Positions 9,130 to 17,951 of a DNA stretch of 64,000 nt are shown here, piece after piece. The stretch is taken from contig CP036434.1 in NCBI GenBank assembly GCA_007751475.1, forward strand, positions 310,001 to 374,000, given 5' to 3'. The DNA comes from Saltatorellus ferox. Lineage in GTDB: Bacteria > Planctomycetota > UBA1135 > GCA-002686595. Numbering within the stretch: position 1 is the stretch's first letter; each line of letters starts with the position of its first letter. A program made the position numbers and the translations under genes. The notes below the pieces were generated by a model. The model was not told the origin of the DNA and did no database searches. It saw only the letters and a list, made by a program, of their open reading frames with translations.

Positions 9130-12100
9130 ATGTGGATGAATACCGACCGCTACACCTTGGCTCACGAGGAGCTGCATTCCGACATGGAGTGGCTTTCTCG
9201 CCTGGCCCACCGGCTGGTTCGCGACCCCGCGCTGGCGGACGACGCCGTTCAGGAGGCCTGGCTGGCAGCACAGCGGCGACTCGACGCGCGCGGGCCCGAG
9301 GCACGTCCTAGCCGAGGGCAGCTGAATCGCTCCCTACGCGGCATCGTCCTGCATGCGCTCCGAAGCGCCAGACGTCGCAGATTTCACGAGGCAGCGGGCG
9401 CGAAGAGCGAAGCACTGCCCTCGACCGAGGAGCTGCTGGCGCTCGGGGAGCGCCAGCAGCTCCTATGGAGGCACCTCGCCGCGCTCGACGAGCCGTATCG
9501 TTCCACGATCATGCTTCGCTTCCAGCAGTCTCTTTCGACGCAGGAGCTCGCGGCGCGACAGTGCGAGCGGGAAGACACGGTACGCTGGAGAACCAGGCGC
9601 GGGCTGGAGCTTCTTCGGGACTCGCTGGAGCGGGAGGAGGGTGGCGCCGGGCTGCTCGGAATGGCTCCACTGGCGGCGCTCGCGTCTTCAGCGGCAGAGA
9701 CCGCGTCCCCCGCAGCCGCGGCCGCAGGGAGCGCGGCAGTGGGCGGCACTTCAACCTACGTCAGCACGGGAGCCTTTTGGATGACTCACAAGGGATCGAC
9801 CGCCATCATCGTCGCCGTCGCCGCCGCGCTCCTCGCAGGGCTCATGTTAATCCCGAACCTGCTGACGGGCAGCGACGAACAGCTGCCGAGAGAGGAGCAG
9901 CCGACGGAACTCGTCGCGCAGAATCCAGGCGATTCGCCCGACCCAGCCGCCGTCTCGCTCCACGACATGCCGCAGGAGAGCAGCACCCAGCGCCGCGAGG
10001 CGCCCCTGCCCCATGCGGAGAGTTCGACGGCTTTGGCCGCTTCGGAAGCGGTCGAGGAGTCGGTCGAGTTCGCCGTCGCGAGCGGCAGGGTCGTGGACTC
10101 GCAAGGGCATCCGGTCGAAGGGGCCGTGGTCGAACTCAGCTGCCAGCAGCGCTGGGATCGAGCCACGGTCACCCGACCCGATGGAAGCTTCGAATGCCCG
10201 TGCCCCGCGGAGCCTCACAGGCGTGTCAGCCTCGTCGTTCAGCCCAAAGACCACCACGGCTTTGTCAGCGTCGCCTTCGGCCGTTTCTCGAGCTGCCAGT
10301 TCCCGCCGCTCGAGCTGGAGCGCGTCGATGTAGGCGACCTCGTTGTGGCCGCAGCCGGTGTGGCGACGGGCCAGGTCGTGGACGAGCACGGTGAGCCCAT
10401 CGTCGGAGCGAAAATCACCGGCAACCCCTGGTACTTCAGCGCCGAGACCGACTCGAACGGTCGATTCCGCGCTGCGGGGCTGGACCTCGGCGACAACTAC
10501 CTCCGAGCACGGGCCGCGGGCTTCGTGGAGTTCGGGACGGAAGTGGCGTTGAAAGAGGGCGAGACCCTGCAACTGGACCCGATCATCATGGAGCGAGCGA
10601 TGCTGATTCGCGTCGTCGGCGAGGTAGTAGACCAAGGCGGCGCACCCGTGCCAGGCGCGACCGTTTCCCACCGAGACCTCTCCGGCGATGTGGCTGAAGA
10701 TGGCACGTTCGTGATCGAGTTCCCGGGAGACGGAGAGCTCTATCTCAGCGCATCCGCACCTGGCTTCCGCGAGAGCAAGGCGCAGCGCTGTGTAGATGGA
10801 TCCACGGCTCACTTCGTCCTGCACCCGGCTGGTTCGCTTCACAGGTTACAGGTGGTGAGCCAGGGATCGGGAGCTCCGATCGAGGGAGCCAAGATCAAGA
10901 CGGACCTGCGAGAGGATAGCCCGCTGGCCGACCTCACGGCGGGCGCGTGGCGCTGGGCCCACGCGCCCGGTTCCAGCGGGGATGAGTCCGAGGCTGACGG
11001 CAGACTCGACGTCTTGGCGTCCACGGAGCACGACTGGCTGACCGTGAGTGCGCCCGGCCATCAAGATCGAACCGTCGCGCCCGGGGCCGCGGCTGAGCTC
11101 GGAAGCATCGAGGTCATCGCGCTGAGGTCGCGCGGACGGGCGGTGATCACCGGCACCGTTGCGGAGTCCCTCCCGCTGCCCGACGTCACGACGATCGAGG
11201 TCCAGATTCTCGAACGGCTGGAGGCCCATGGGGATGGGGAAGGGCGCATGGTCCGCGAGTGGGTCGCTCCGCCCGAGTCGGTCCGGAACGGCGCGTCCCT
11301 CACGGCGTGGTTGACGCCCCGGCCCGTTCTGGCCGTGAGGTCTCGACACCTCATCCACACCGATGGCGACCGACGCTATACGTATGCCCACGCCGAGCGC
11401 GCGCTCGGTCGCGTTCTGGTTCGACTTCCCGACGGCCAAGCGGCGCTGTCCCGACCCTTTGTCTTCAGGCTGGAGGGAGAGGTCGAGGTGGGTGAATTGG
11501 AGCGTGTCGCCCTGGGCTCCCTGAGCGGCCGCGTGGTGCTCCCCCATCCGGCGCTCGCCACGTCCCTCGTCCTCGGCATGGAAGGCCTCCCGGGCGAGCC
11601 ATTGAAGGTGGACGCCCTCGGGAAGTTCGGCGCTTCGCGGCTGCTCCCCGGATCGTATTTCCTCGCCGCGACGCGCGTCCCCGACGGACTCAGCACGGAG
11701 CGGTTCCATCGGATCATCGAGATCCAGCCAGGTAAAGAGACGGCGGTCGAGTTCGATCCGGAGCTCCCCCCCTACGGCGAGGTGGAAGTGACGCTGAAGG
11801 TCAACGGAGCCGAGCCTCAGAACGGATTCGCCGTCACCTTCATCCAGGGCGACCGCAGGTTCTACGACCACTTCGATCATCGTGACGGCCGGCCCGCAAG
11901 ACTCGTCGTTCCGGCCGCGGACGGCTATCACGTCGTGGTCGAGCCGACCCTGCCGGGGGACCCGAACGTCGAATGCCAGGTCGACGGTACGGTGGATGTA
12001 CCACCAGGCCTCAGCAAGTTCGACTTCGAAGTCGAAGCCTGCACCGTGATTTGCAGCGTGGGAGAGCAGTACTTCAACAAGCTGAACCGCGCCTGGCAGT

Positions 12101-12342
12101 TCCTCCTCACCGACGGCCCCGACGGCCGACCCCGCGAACCCGTGAACGCGGGCCGCCACATGCACTTCGAGTCAAGGCCGAGCGACGAGTCCCCCTACCT
12201 CGACGTGACGTTCCACCTCGTCCCGGTGTCCGCCCGGAACCTGCGCCTCTACGTCGAGGGCCGGAACGACGAGCCGCTCTTGAACCTCCCCTTCGAAGCG
12301 ATTCTCAAGGCGGGTGAGACGGTGCGGGTGGTCTTGGATTGA
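9130..12342 (+). CDS. ECF sigma factor fused to a transmembrane segment and repeated carboxypeptidase-regulatory-like domains
   Basis: About 1070 residues. The N-terminus is an ECF sigma factor: region 2 (LAHRLVRDPALADDAVQEAW) and region 4 (LAALDEPYRSTIMLRFQQSL with a following helix-turn-helix). An Ala-rich linker leads to one hydrophobic helix (GSTAIIVAVAAALLAGLMLI, about residues 220-240). The remaining 800 residues form a chain of beta-sandwich domains with the carboxypeptidase-regulatory signature: VVDSQGHPVEGAVVEL, VVDEHGEPIVGAKITG, VVDQGGAPVPGATVS. The single helix should put the tail outside the cytoplasm. ECF factors with long C-terminal extensions are known in planctomycetes; here the tail looks like a receptor. 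Start could also be the ATG at 9136. No anti-sigma gene is adjacent. A paralogue lies at 52248. Confidence 0.85.
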   Translation: MWMNTDRYTLAHEELHSDMEWLSRLAHRLVRDPALADDAVQEAWLAAQRRLDARGPEARPSRGQLNRSLRGIVLHALRSARRRRFHEAAGAKSEALPSTEELLALGERQQLLWRHLAALDEPYRSTIMLRFQQSLSTQELAARQCEREDTVRWRTRRGLELLRDSLEREEGGAGLLGMAPLAALASSAAETASPAAAAAGSAAVGGTSTYVSTGAFWMTHKGSTAIIVAVAAALLAGLMLIPNLLTGSDEQLPREEQPTELVAQNPGDSPDPAAVSLHDMPQESSTQRREAPLPHAESSTALAASEAVEESVEFAVASGRVVDSQGHPVEGAVVELSCQQRWDRATVTRPDGSFECPCPAEPHRRVSLVVQPKDHHGFVSVAFGRFSSCQFPPLELERVDVGDLVVAAAGVATGQVVDEHGEPIVGAKITGNPWYFSAETDSNGRFRAAGLDLGDNYLRARAAGFVEFGTEVALKEGETLQLDPIIMERAMLIRVVGEVVDQGGAPVPGATVSHRDLSGDVAEDGTFVIEFPGDGELYLSASAPGFRESKAQRCVDGSTAHFVLHPAGSLHRLQVVSQGSGAPIEGAKIKTDLREDSPLADLTAGAWRWAHAPGSSGDESEADGRLDVLASTEHDWLTVSAPGHQDRTVAPGAAAELGSIEVIALRSRGRAVITGTVAESLPLPDVTTIEVQILERLEAHGDGEGRMVREWVAPPESVRNGASLTAWLTPRPVLAVRSRHLIHTDGDRRYTYAHAERALGRVLVRLPDGQAALSRPFVFRLEGEVEVGELERVALGSLSGRVVLPHPALATSLVLGMEGLPGEPLKVDALGKFGASRLLPGSYFLAATRVPDGLSTERFHRIIEIQPGKETAVEFDPELPPYGEVEVTLKVNGAEPQNGFAVTFIQGDRRFYDHFDHRDGRPARLVVPAADGYHVVVEPTLPGDPNVECQVDGTVDVPPGLSKFDFEVEACTVICSVGEQYFNKLNRAWQFLLTDGPDGRPREPVNAGRHMHFESRPSDESPYLDVTFHLVPVSARNLRLYVEGRNDEPLLNLPFEAILKAGETVRVVLD

Positions 12343-12356
12343 TCCTGTAACGTGAG

Positions 12357-12498
12357 AAACGGCTTTGCGGCGGAATGCAGCCTGGCAAGAAACCACCACT
12401 TGGATGGGATGGAACCGAGCCCCCCGGGGGGGGGGCTCGGTTCCATCCCATCCAAGTGGTGGTTTCTTGCCAGGCTGCATTCCGCCGCAAAGCCGTTT
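12357..12498. repeat. Long palindrome between convergent genes (family A, 69-base arms)
   Basis: The arms 12357-12425 and 12430-12498 are perfectly complementary around a loop of four G; the centre is C6/G10. It begins 14 bases after the stop of the sigma-fusion gene and lies before the convergent secreted-protein gene. It contains the core GCAGCCTGGCAAGAAACCAC, also found in the palindromes at 15758 and 18496. A bidirectional terminator is likely by position, but the arms are far longer than an intrinsic terminator needs and there is no long T-run. Confidence 0.9.
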
Positions 12499-12548
12499 GA
12501 GCCAGCGCAGTCGCTTCAGATCACGCCGGACCGGATCACGGAGTCGCG

Positions 12549-13520
12549 CTACTCAAACTCCACGCGGACTGCGCTCGTGAAGTTGGACGTCGGCACAGCT
12601 CCGAAGTCCCGGTGCCAGAACTGAAAGTGCCAGGTCTGGCCGGCGAGGATCGCGGTGCCTCCGCCCGGTGTCGGGGTGTTCGCGAGGTCGAGCTGCAGGG
12701 TCGCCGCGCCGAGCGTACCTGTGTTCACGACGTTCTGGGCGTAGCGGCCGATCGAGGCGCCGAGGCAGAGATTCCCCTGGGATCCCCCGGGCGTCGCAAC
12801 GAAGCCCTGGTTGGGTGAATTCAGGAAGTAGCCGAACTGCCCCATGGGAAGATCGATGGCCGTCAGCTCGACCTGGTTGTCCGCGGCAGTCGCCGATCCG
12901 TCCACCTGGAGAACCCCCGGAAGCCCCGTCGAGTTCGGACTTCCAATGCAGTAGGTGGTACCCAGGAGGTCCGCATCGGCGATCGACACTCCGGGAAGGG
13001 ACAGCATCGAGAAGAGCGCGCCCCCACCGGTCGTCACCTGGTACGCCCAGTTCGTGAGATCGGCCGTGGAGATCGTTCCCGGCAAGTCCGTCAGGACGTT
13101 CGTGTCGATGACCCCTTGCCCGGAGAGTCCCTTGTCGATCAGCGCCAGCGTGAATCCTTCGCCGGTTGCAAGCGTGCACTCACAGTTGATGACGCCGACG
13201 GCTCCATTGCCGGGAAAGATCTCGAGCGTACCGCTAGCGACGGTGGTCGGGTTCGTCCCGTTGACCGTGAAGGTCGACCCGGCGGGCAGGATGTCGTAGA
13301 CGAGAGAGGTGGGAGCGCTACCCTGAACGCCGATATCCGAAATCAGCAGCGACACCTCACCCGTGTCACCCAAAGCGACCGACGAGTAAGCGCCTGTCAG
13401 CGTGCCGGAGAGGATGTCAACCGTCCCTGAGGCTGAAAGCCTGACGTCCGCGAAAGAGGCGCTGGCGAGGCCCACGGCCAGAGCGAGGGGGGAGACGGAT
13501 CGCATGAAGAAAGTAGTCAT
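12549..13520 (-). CDS. Secreted protein with the common C-terminal domain
   Basis: About 323 residues with a signal peptide (SVSPLALAVGLASASFAD). The middle is a beta-rich region of no recognised family, with a probable disulphide pair (INCECTL). The C-terminal 130 residues carry the domain shared with the proteins at 13667 and 57184: a GxFxxFLxS strand, a GNLCLGASIGRY motif, and the closing WHFQFWHRDF then SNFTSAVRVEFE. Such a repeated terminal module suggests a sorting or anchoring role. Start is the ATG at 13518-13520; 13505 is an alternative. It follows the related gene at 13667 on the same strand by about 146 bases. Confidence 0.6.
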   Translation of the reverse strand: MTTFFMRSVSPLALAVGLASASFADVRLSASGTVDILSGTLTGAYSSVALGDTGEVSLLISDIGVQGSAPTSLVYDILPAGSTFTVNGTNPTTVASGTLEIFPGNGAVGVINCECTLATGEGFTLALIDKGLSGQGVIDTNVLTDLPGTISTADLTNWAYQVTTGGGALFSMLSLPGVSIADADLLGTTYCIGSPNSTGLPGVLQVDGSATAADNQVELTAIDLPMGQFGYFLNSPNQGFVATPGGSQGNLCLGASIGRYAQNVVNTGTLGAATLQLDLANTPTPGGGTAILAGQTWHFQFWHRDFGAVPTSNFTSAVRVEFE

Positions 13521-13627
13521 CGGTTCTGAAGGGTCAGAGCTTTGGCGTGCTGGAAGGTACACCTCAGGAAGCGCCTTCCATCCCCATGCGTTGCACCAGA
13601 ACTTTACCTTTCTCGCGCTGGTACAGA

Positions 13628-13665
13628 CCACCCATCCACCCATCCACCCAGCCGGCCGGCCGGCC
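13628..13665 (-). repeat. Short G-rich tandem repeat plus GGCC repeat after a stop codon
   Basis: On the minus strand this reads a (GGCC)3-like block, then three units of GGGTGGAT. It lies directly after the stop of the gene at 13667-14755 and before the next gene. The spaced G-tracts could fold as a G-quadruplex in the transcript and the GGCC block as a hairpin; either could end or attenuate transcription between the two genes. Confidence 0.5.
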
Positions 13666-13666
13666 C

Positions 13667-14755
13667 TCACTCGAAGTCGACCGCGAGCGCTGCCGTGAAG
13701 TTGGACGTCGGCATCGGAGTCCCTCCGGTCGTAACGTCCCTGAACCAGGCCTGGAAGTACCAGCGCTCGCCGGCGACGACGGCCGCGGCGCCCGCCGGCT
13801 GGGGAATGGCCTGGAGGTCGATCGGGAGCGAGAACGAACCCGTGGACCCTGAGTTCTGGATCTGCCCGGGACCGACATAGCGCCCGATGCTCCCACCGAG
13901 ACAGAGGTTGCCAGCGCTCCCCGCAGGACCGACGACGAAGCCGGACGTCCGGCTCGCCAGGAAGAAGCCGAACGTCGAAGTCGGCACGCGCTCCGCGTGC
14001 AGGGTGAGGGTGTTGGCCGCCACAGTCACCGAACCGCTCGCTCGGCACTGGGCACGCTCTTCGACGCTGGTCTCTGCCGCCATGCAGCTCACCTCGCCGA
14101 TCGGAGCCACGGGCGAGGCCACCAGGTCATCCATGAGAAGCGTTCTGAACGCAACGCTCGGCGTGAAGTCGATCCCGCGCGTCCCAGGGGGAAGCGCCCA
14201 GCCAGCCCACTGGTAGTCGCCGCACGGCGCGTTGAGGATGAGCGTCGCTCCACCGATCGGGTTGCCGATTCCATCGACGAAGTCTAGCTGCCAGCTCCTG
14301 GTCGCCAGGTTCATAGGGTCGATCGTATCGCTCGCGAAGTAGCCGCCAAAGGCCACCTGGTCCGCATCGAAGAGAATGCTGAACTCGCACAGAAACGCCC
14401 CGAGTTGAAATCCTCCCGTTCGATGCACGGAACCACACGATGCCTGGCTCCCTCCGTGAAGCTGAATCAGAAAGGGCGTGCTCGTGGCGCTCAAGCTGGC
14501 AGCCCCCGAGAAGAGTCCACCTATCAGCGCTGGGGCACCGCTCGCCGGGTGCTGTCCGCCCGCCTGCGTGTGCTGGGTCTCGAAGCCCTCGAACAGGGGT
14601 CCGGCGAAGGGCGCTAGTGGCCCGGACTGAGCGAGTGCCCCGGAGGACCCGAGGGAACCCATGACCAGGAAGAGTAAGGTGAATCGTGCTGAGGCGAGCC
14701 GTCGCGGACGCGAGGAACACGGCCGCGAGGGGAATCGAGGGTTGAAGTACGACAT
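13667..14755 (-). CDS. Secreted protein with the common C-terminal domain
   Basis: About 362 residues. An Arg-rich n-region and hydrophobic core (FTLLFLVMGSLGSSGALAQ) form a signal peptide. The central part has motifs of a carbohydrate- or lectin-like beta-sandwich (GSVHRTGGFQLGAFLCEF, FGGYFASDTIDP, GIDFTPSVAFRTLLMDDL) with paired cysteines; family not certain. The C-terminal 130 residues repeat the module of the neighbouring protein: FGFFLASRTSG, GNLCLGGSIGRYVG, WYFQAWFRD, SNFTAALAVDFE. The start at 14755 (MSYFNPRF) gives the best leader. Confidence 0.6.
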   Translation of the reverse strand: MSYFNPRFPSRPCSSRPRRLASARFTLLFLVMGSLGSSGALAQSGPLAPFAGPLFEGFETQHTQAGGQHPASGAPALIGGLFSGAASLSATSTPFLIQLHGGSQASCGSVHRTGGFQLGAFLCEFSILFDADQVAFGGYFASDTIDPMNLATRSWQLDFVDGIGNPIGGATLILNAPCGDYQWAGWALPPGTRGIDFTPSVAFRTLLMDDLVASPVAPIGEVSCMAAETSVEERAQCRASGSVTVAANTLTLHAERVPTSTFGFFLASRTSGFVVGPAGSAGNLCLGGSIGRYVGPGQIQNSGSTGSFSLPIDLQAIPQPAGAAAVVAGERWYFQAWFRDVTTGGTPMPTSNFTAALAVDFE

Positions 14756-14934
14756 GGAGGGCTGCGGTAAGAGAACGACAGCGGGCACTCGGGCGCCCGT
14801 CACCCTTTCAGCGTGACGAACCGCGGCCGCCCCTCACGCGAATCGAGTTTGTCCGGCAGTACCCGGCCGAGTCGCCCCTCGGACTCCCGTTGCGGCTCCC
14901 GCAGCCTGAAGTCAGCGTTCCAGGGACCCGAGGC

Positions 14935-15474
14935 TCAGCAACGCCTGCCCGCCAGCAGCGCCATGGCATGGGCGGCTACCAGGAGCCCACCTCCCAGCAT
15001 GGTCACAAGGCTCGCCAGTGGAATGAACAAGGTCGCTGGATCACTGCCCTCCGAGTGAACCGACGCGCAGCACTCGTGCTGGCAGTCGTGGGAGGATGGG
15101 GTCTCCAACTGCGAGGCCCAGACCGAGGGGATCGGCATCTCGACACCTCGACCCTGGGACCACTTCGCCCCGGGCGCAGCGAGACCGAGCAAGATCAACG
15201 CGGAGCCCGCCAAGGCGAGCGTCATCGTGCCGCGGCGATTCCGACCGTGGAGCCTGCGGCGTAGGAGGGTCAATGCGGCCGGGATCGACACCGCGGCGAA
15301 GACCCAGTGCGTTCCTCGCGACGCCCAGATGCTCCCGGCCAGCGGCGCGAGTGCGAGCACTACAGGCGCCGCAAGACAGTGCACGGCGCAGGCGGATGCG
15401 GCGAAGACACCGAGTCGGTCGGCGATGGCGTGGCGTCGGCAGGCTGCTTCGGACGAGTCGGGGGCATTCTTCAT
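14935..15474 (-). CDS. MerC-domain membrane protein with Cys/His-rich loop
   Basis: About 179 residues with four hydrophobic segments. The N-terminal motif DRLGVFAASACAVHCLAAP matches MerC-family inner-membrane proteins, which carry a Cys pair in the first helix and move mercury or other soft metals; many non-mercury bacteria have MerC-like proteins of unknown metal. A loop before the last helix reads SSHDCQHECCASVHSEG, an added metal-binding cluster. Start is the ATG at 15472-15474. No merR, merA or zur gene is next to it. A perfect inverted repeat lies about 80 bases upstream. Confidence 0.7.
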   Translation of the reverse strand: MKNAPDSSEAACRRHAIADRLGVFAASACAVHCLAAPVVLALAPLAGSIWASRGTHWVFAAVSIPAALTLLRRRLHGRNRRGTMTLALAGSALILLGLAAPGAKWSQGRGVEMPIPSVWASQLETPSSHDCQHECCASVHSEGSDPATLFIPLASLVTMLGGGLLVAAHAMALLAGRRC

Positions 15475-15553
15475 GGGCGAGGCGTACTTCAACGGGGAAC
15501 GACGGACCGCTGGGCGATCTCCAGCCAGTGCGCGAAGAGTACGGATCCGCAAA

Positions 15554-15571
15554 GTTGCAAGGATGTGCAAC
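15554..15571. promoter_or_regulatory. Perfect inverted repeat GTTGCA-N6-TGCAAC upstream of the MerC-like gene
   Basis: Six-base arms with a six-base spacer, 80-97 bases upstream of the MerC-like start on the minus strand. The size and symmetry suit a dimeric regulator such as a metal-responsive repressor; the identity of the regulator is unknown. Confidence 0.35.
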
Positions 15572-15757
15572 CATGGAAGGCCGGAGCTCTCGGCTCTCGG
15601 CGTCGCTGGATCCGGGACGTCCGGGACACGCCTGATCCCATGCAGTCCTTGGCCGCTGCTCACGCAACGCGGACTGCAGATGGATTGGAGTGGCCAGCCC
15701 GGATCCCTCCTACGGGGATAAGCGGGAGGACGACCGCCGGGCGTGGAAGTCCGGCGG

Positions 15758-15855
15758 GTGAATCGGCTTTGTGGCGGAAAGCAGCCTGGCAAGAAACCAC
15801 CACTTGGAAGCGATGGTTTCTTGCCAGGCTGCTTTCCGCCACAAAGCCGATTCAC
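15758..15855. repeat. Long palindrome (family A, 42-base arms), directly left of the full-length IS copy
   Basis: Perfect arms 15758-15799 and 15814-15855, 14-base loop. It has the same core as the palindrome at 12357 (GCAGCCTGGCAAGAAACCAC in this orientation) but with A/G changes compensated on the other arm in the outer stem. It stands about 120 bases before the transposase start of IS copy 3, and no gene now ends next to it. Confidence 0.9.
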
Positions 15856-17951
15856 TAGATCCCGGGTCGGATCTATCCGGAGCGATTCCAGCGGCTCGAG
15901 CAACGTCTCGGAGGCGTAGCGTGGCCATGGCGCCTTGCGCGCAACCCGCTTCGAGCTCGACCGGTCCGTTCCTCTGGAATGGACGATCCACCGGACATCT
16001 TCAGGGGCACGGGGGGCCGCTCGCCGCTCCAGAATTTCGTCCGGGCCCACCTTCCCGGTTTCCTCGCGGAGTTCGAGGACGCGCACGGCGGTCGTTCCCT
16101 GCCGAAGTACGTCATCCAGGAATTCGAGGCTCTACTCGAATGCGGCGATCCAGCGTTCGGCTTCAGCCGCCTTCGTTGCCCCTCCTGCGCAACGGACACG
16201 GTGGTGCCGTTTTCCTGTAAGGGTCGAACGTTCTGTTCCTCCTGCGGCGGGCGCCAGATGGCGCAGACGGCCGCGCACCTCGTCGACAGGGTCTTCCCCG
16301 ATGTCGATGTGCGCCAGTGGGTACTCACGGTCCCCAGGCCGCTACGCCTGGCGATGGCGATGAACGCGGAGCTCTGCCGAGAGGTCACGCGGGCACACAT
16401 TCGCGCGGTCTCTGCCTCCTACAAACGCCGCGGACAAGTGACCCTGGATCGTCAGCAGCAACAAGTGCAAGGCGACGCAGAGGTTGACCCAGAGGAAGCC
16501 GCACCTTCCATTCCTGAATCCCCGGTCCGGCTCGACGTTGGCGCCGTGAATTCGACGCAGCGTTTTGAATCTTCGTTGGGATTATATGTTCACTTCCACT
16601 CCCTCTACCTGGACGGTGTGTACGTCACGCGCAGCGCTTTCGAGTCTCCCGTCTTTCTGCCCGCGGACCCTCTGACGTCGGCGGAGGTCGAGCGTGTGCA
16701 CGGCGACGCGATCGCGCGCATCCGTCGTGCGCTGAAGCGCTACTCCCTCGACCCGATCGCACTCGGTCTGCCCCTACGCAAAGGCGACGACCCCCCTTGG
16801 GAGTACGCGGACGCGGGCGCTGATGAGCAGCCGCTTCTCGACTTTGGCGTCGCGCGTGATGATGCGTACTTTCCGGCCCTGAAGGCTGCTTCGGTGAAGT
16901 CACTGGTGCCTTTCGGTCCTGGTGCTGGGCAGCCGCTGAAGCGCCTCATCGACCCTGATCTCGGCCTTGCGTTCCAGTCGTCGGGTTGGGGGAGTCAGTA
17001 CGTTCCGCCTCCACTGGTGGTGAATGCTGACGGGTTCTCGTTGCGTGCGCTGATCCGGAAGGGTCAGCGGGCGCAACTGGAGAAGCTCTGCCGCTATGTG
17101 ACGAGGCCCGCCATCAGCCTCGAGCGCTTCGAGGTGCGTCCTGATGGGATGGTCTCATGGCTGCTACGCAAGGCCTGGCGTGATGGGACCAAAGGCTTCG
17201 TCATGACGCCGTACCAGTTCATGGCTCGACTGGCGGCGCTCGCGCCGCATCCGCGCGAGCATCAGCTGACGTATCAGGGAGTGCTGGCCCCGGCCTCATC
17301 ATTGCGTGATCTGGTGGTGCCGCGTCCCGTGGTTCGGAAGGAGCAGAAGGATGTGGACGTCGCCGATGAAGACGGCTCGAAGAGTGCGGGGGAGCCGTCG
17401 AAGGACCAGAGGTACATCCGCTGGGCAGATCTTCTGAAGCGGGTGTTTTCGGAAGATGTTCTCAAGCGCCCGCGCTGCCGCGGGCGCAGGCACATGATCT
17501 CCGTGATCACAGATCCGGAGACAGCGCGGAAGGTGCTGGAGGGGGTGAGAGCGGCAGCGAGGAGGTCATCCGATTCGCCCGGTGGGGGAGACCCGTCATC
17601 GCCAGGGCCGAGCCGTTCCCCACCGGCAGAGCCCGAGGTCCGAATACCGATGCCGCCTCGGCAGGGGCGGCTGGACTTCGGGAAGTAGGGCGCAGCAAAG
17701 CAGCGCGCGGGCTATCGGGCTCGGTGAAATAAGAACAGCCAGCGCCTTGGGGAGGGTGCTGGCTGCAGGTCGTGGTGAAGCGAACCGGTGGTGCCGTTCG
17801 GAGAGGGGGAAATCGGGCGATTTCCGCTCACCGAAGAGGCCGATGGCCGCTCGGGCGCTCCCGAGTGGCCGGTGAGGATGGGGGTAGCGGTGAATCGGGC
17901 CCCAGGCTACGGCGACTGGCGTGTCGACACACCGCTTGGAGTTCCTATCCG
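15856..17951 (+). mobile_element. IS91/ISCR-like element, copy 3 (the only one with full-length transposase)
   Basis: The right end is the common terminus at 17951, with the lineage A tail. The left end cannot be fixed because no second copy covers this part; I set it at the palindrome that ends at 15855. The transposase gene is intact. Directly after the right end comes a 5'-truncated copy (copy 4) in the same orientation, so copies 3 and 4 form a head-to-tail tandem. Confidence 0.7.
15979..17688 (+). CDS. IS91-family transposase (HUH, Y2), full length
   Basis: 569 residues. The N-terminal zinc-binding domain (about 60-95) has CPSC and CSSCGGRQM. The Y2 catalytic domain contains AVNSTQRFESSLG, the HUH motif VHFHSLYLDG (about 200-210) and the tyrosine region EKLCRYVTRP (about 365-375). 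The C-terminus has DLLKRVFSEDVL before a defective zinc ribbon (KRPRCRGRRH). HUH transposases nick one strand and mobilise the element by rolling-circle transfer. Two odd changes compared with other copies are a Tyr in place of Asn just before the HUH motif and a three-codon deletion at SLHAATLIRKG (here SLRALIRKG). Activity is uncertain, but this is the only copy here that could act for the others in trans. Confidence 0.85.
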   Translation: MDDPPDIFRGTGGRSPLQNFVRAHLPGFLAEFEDAHGGRSLPKYVIQEFEALLECGDPAFGFSRLRCPSCATDTVVPFSCKGRTFCSSCGGRQMAQTAAHLVDRVFPDVDVRQWVLTVPRPLRLAMAMNAELCREVTRAHIRAVSASYKRRGQVTLDRQQQQVQGDAEVDPEEAAPSIPESPVRLDVGAVNSTQRFESSLGLYVHFHSLYLDGVYVTRSAFESPVFLPADPLTSAEVERVHGDAIARIRRALKRYSLDPIALGLPLRKGDDPPWEYADAGADEQPLLDFGVARDDAYFPALKAASVKSLVPFGPGAGQPLKRLIDPDLGLAFQSSGWGSQYVPPPLVVNADGFSLRALIRKGQRAQLEKLCRYVTRPAISLERFEVRPDGMVSWLLRKAWRDGTKGFVMTPYQFMARLAALAPHPREHQLTYQGVLAPASSLRDLVVPRPVVRKEQKDVDVADEDGSKSAGEPSKDQRYIRWADLLKRVFSEDVLKRPRCRGRRHMISVITDPETARKVLEGVRAAARRSSDSPGGGDPSSPGPSRSPPAEPEVRIPMPPRQGRLDFGK

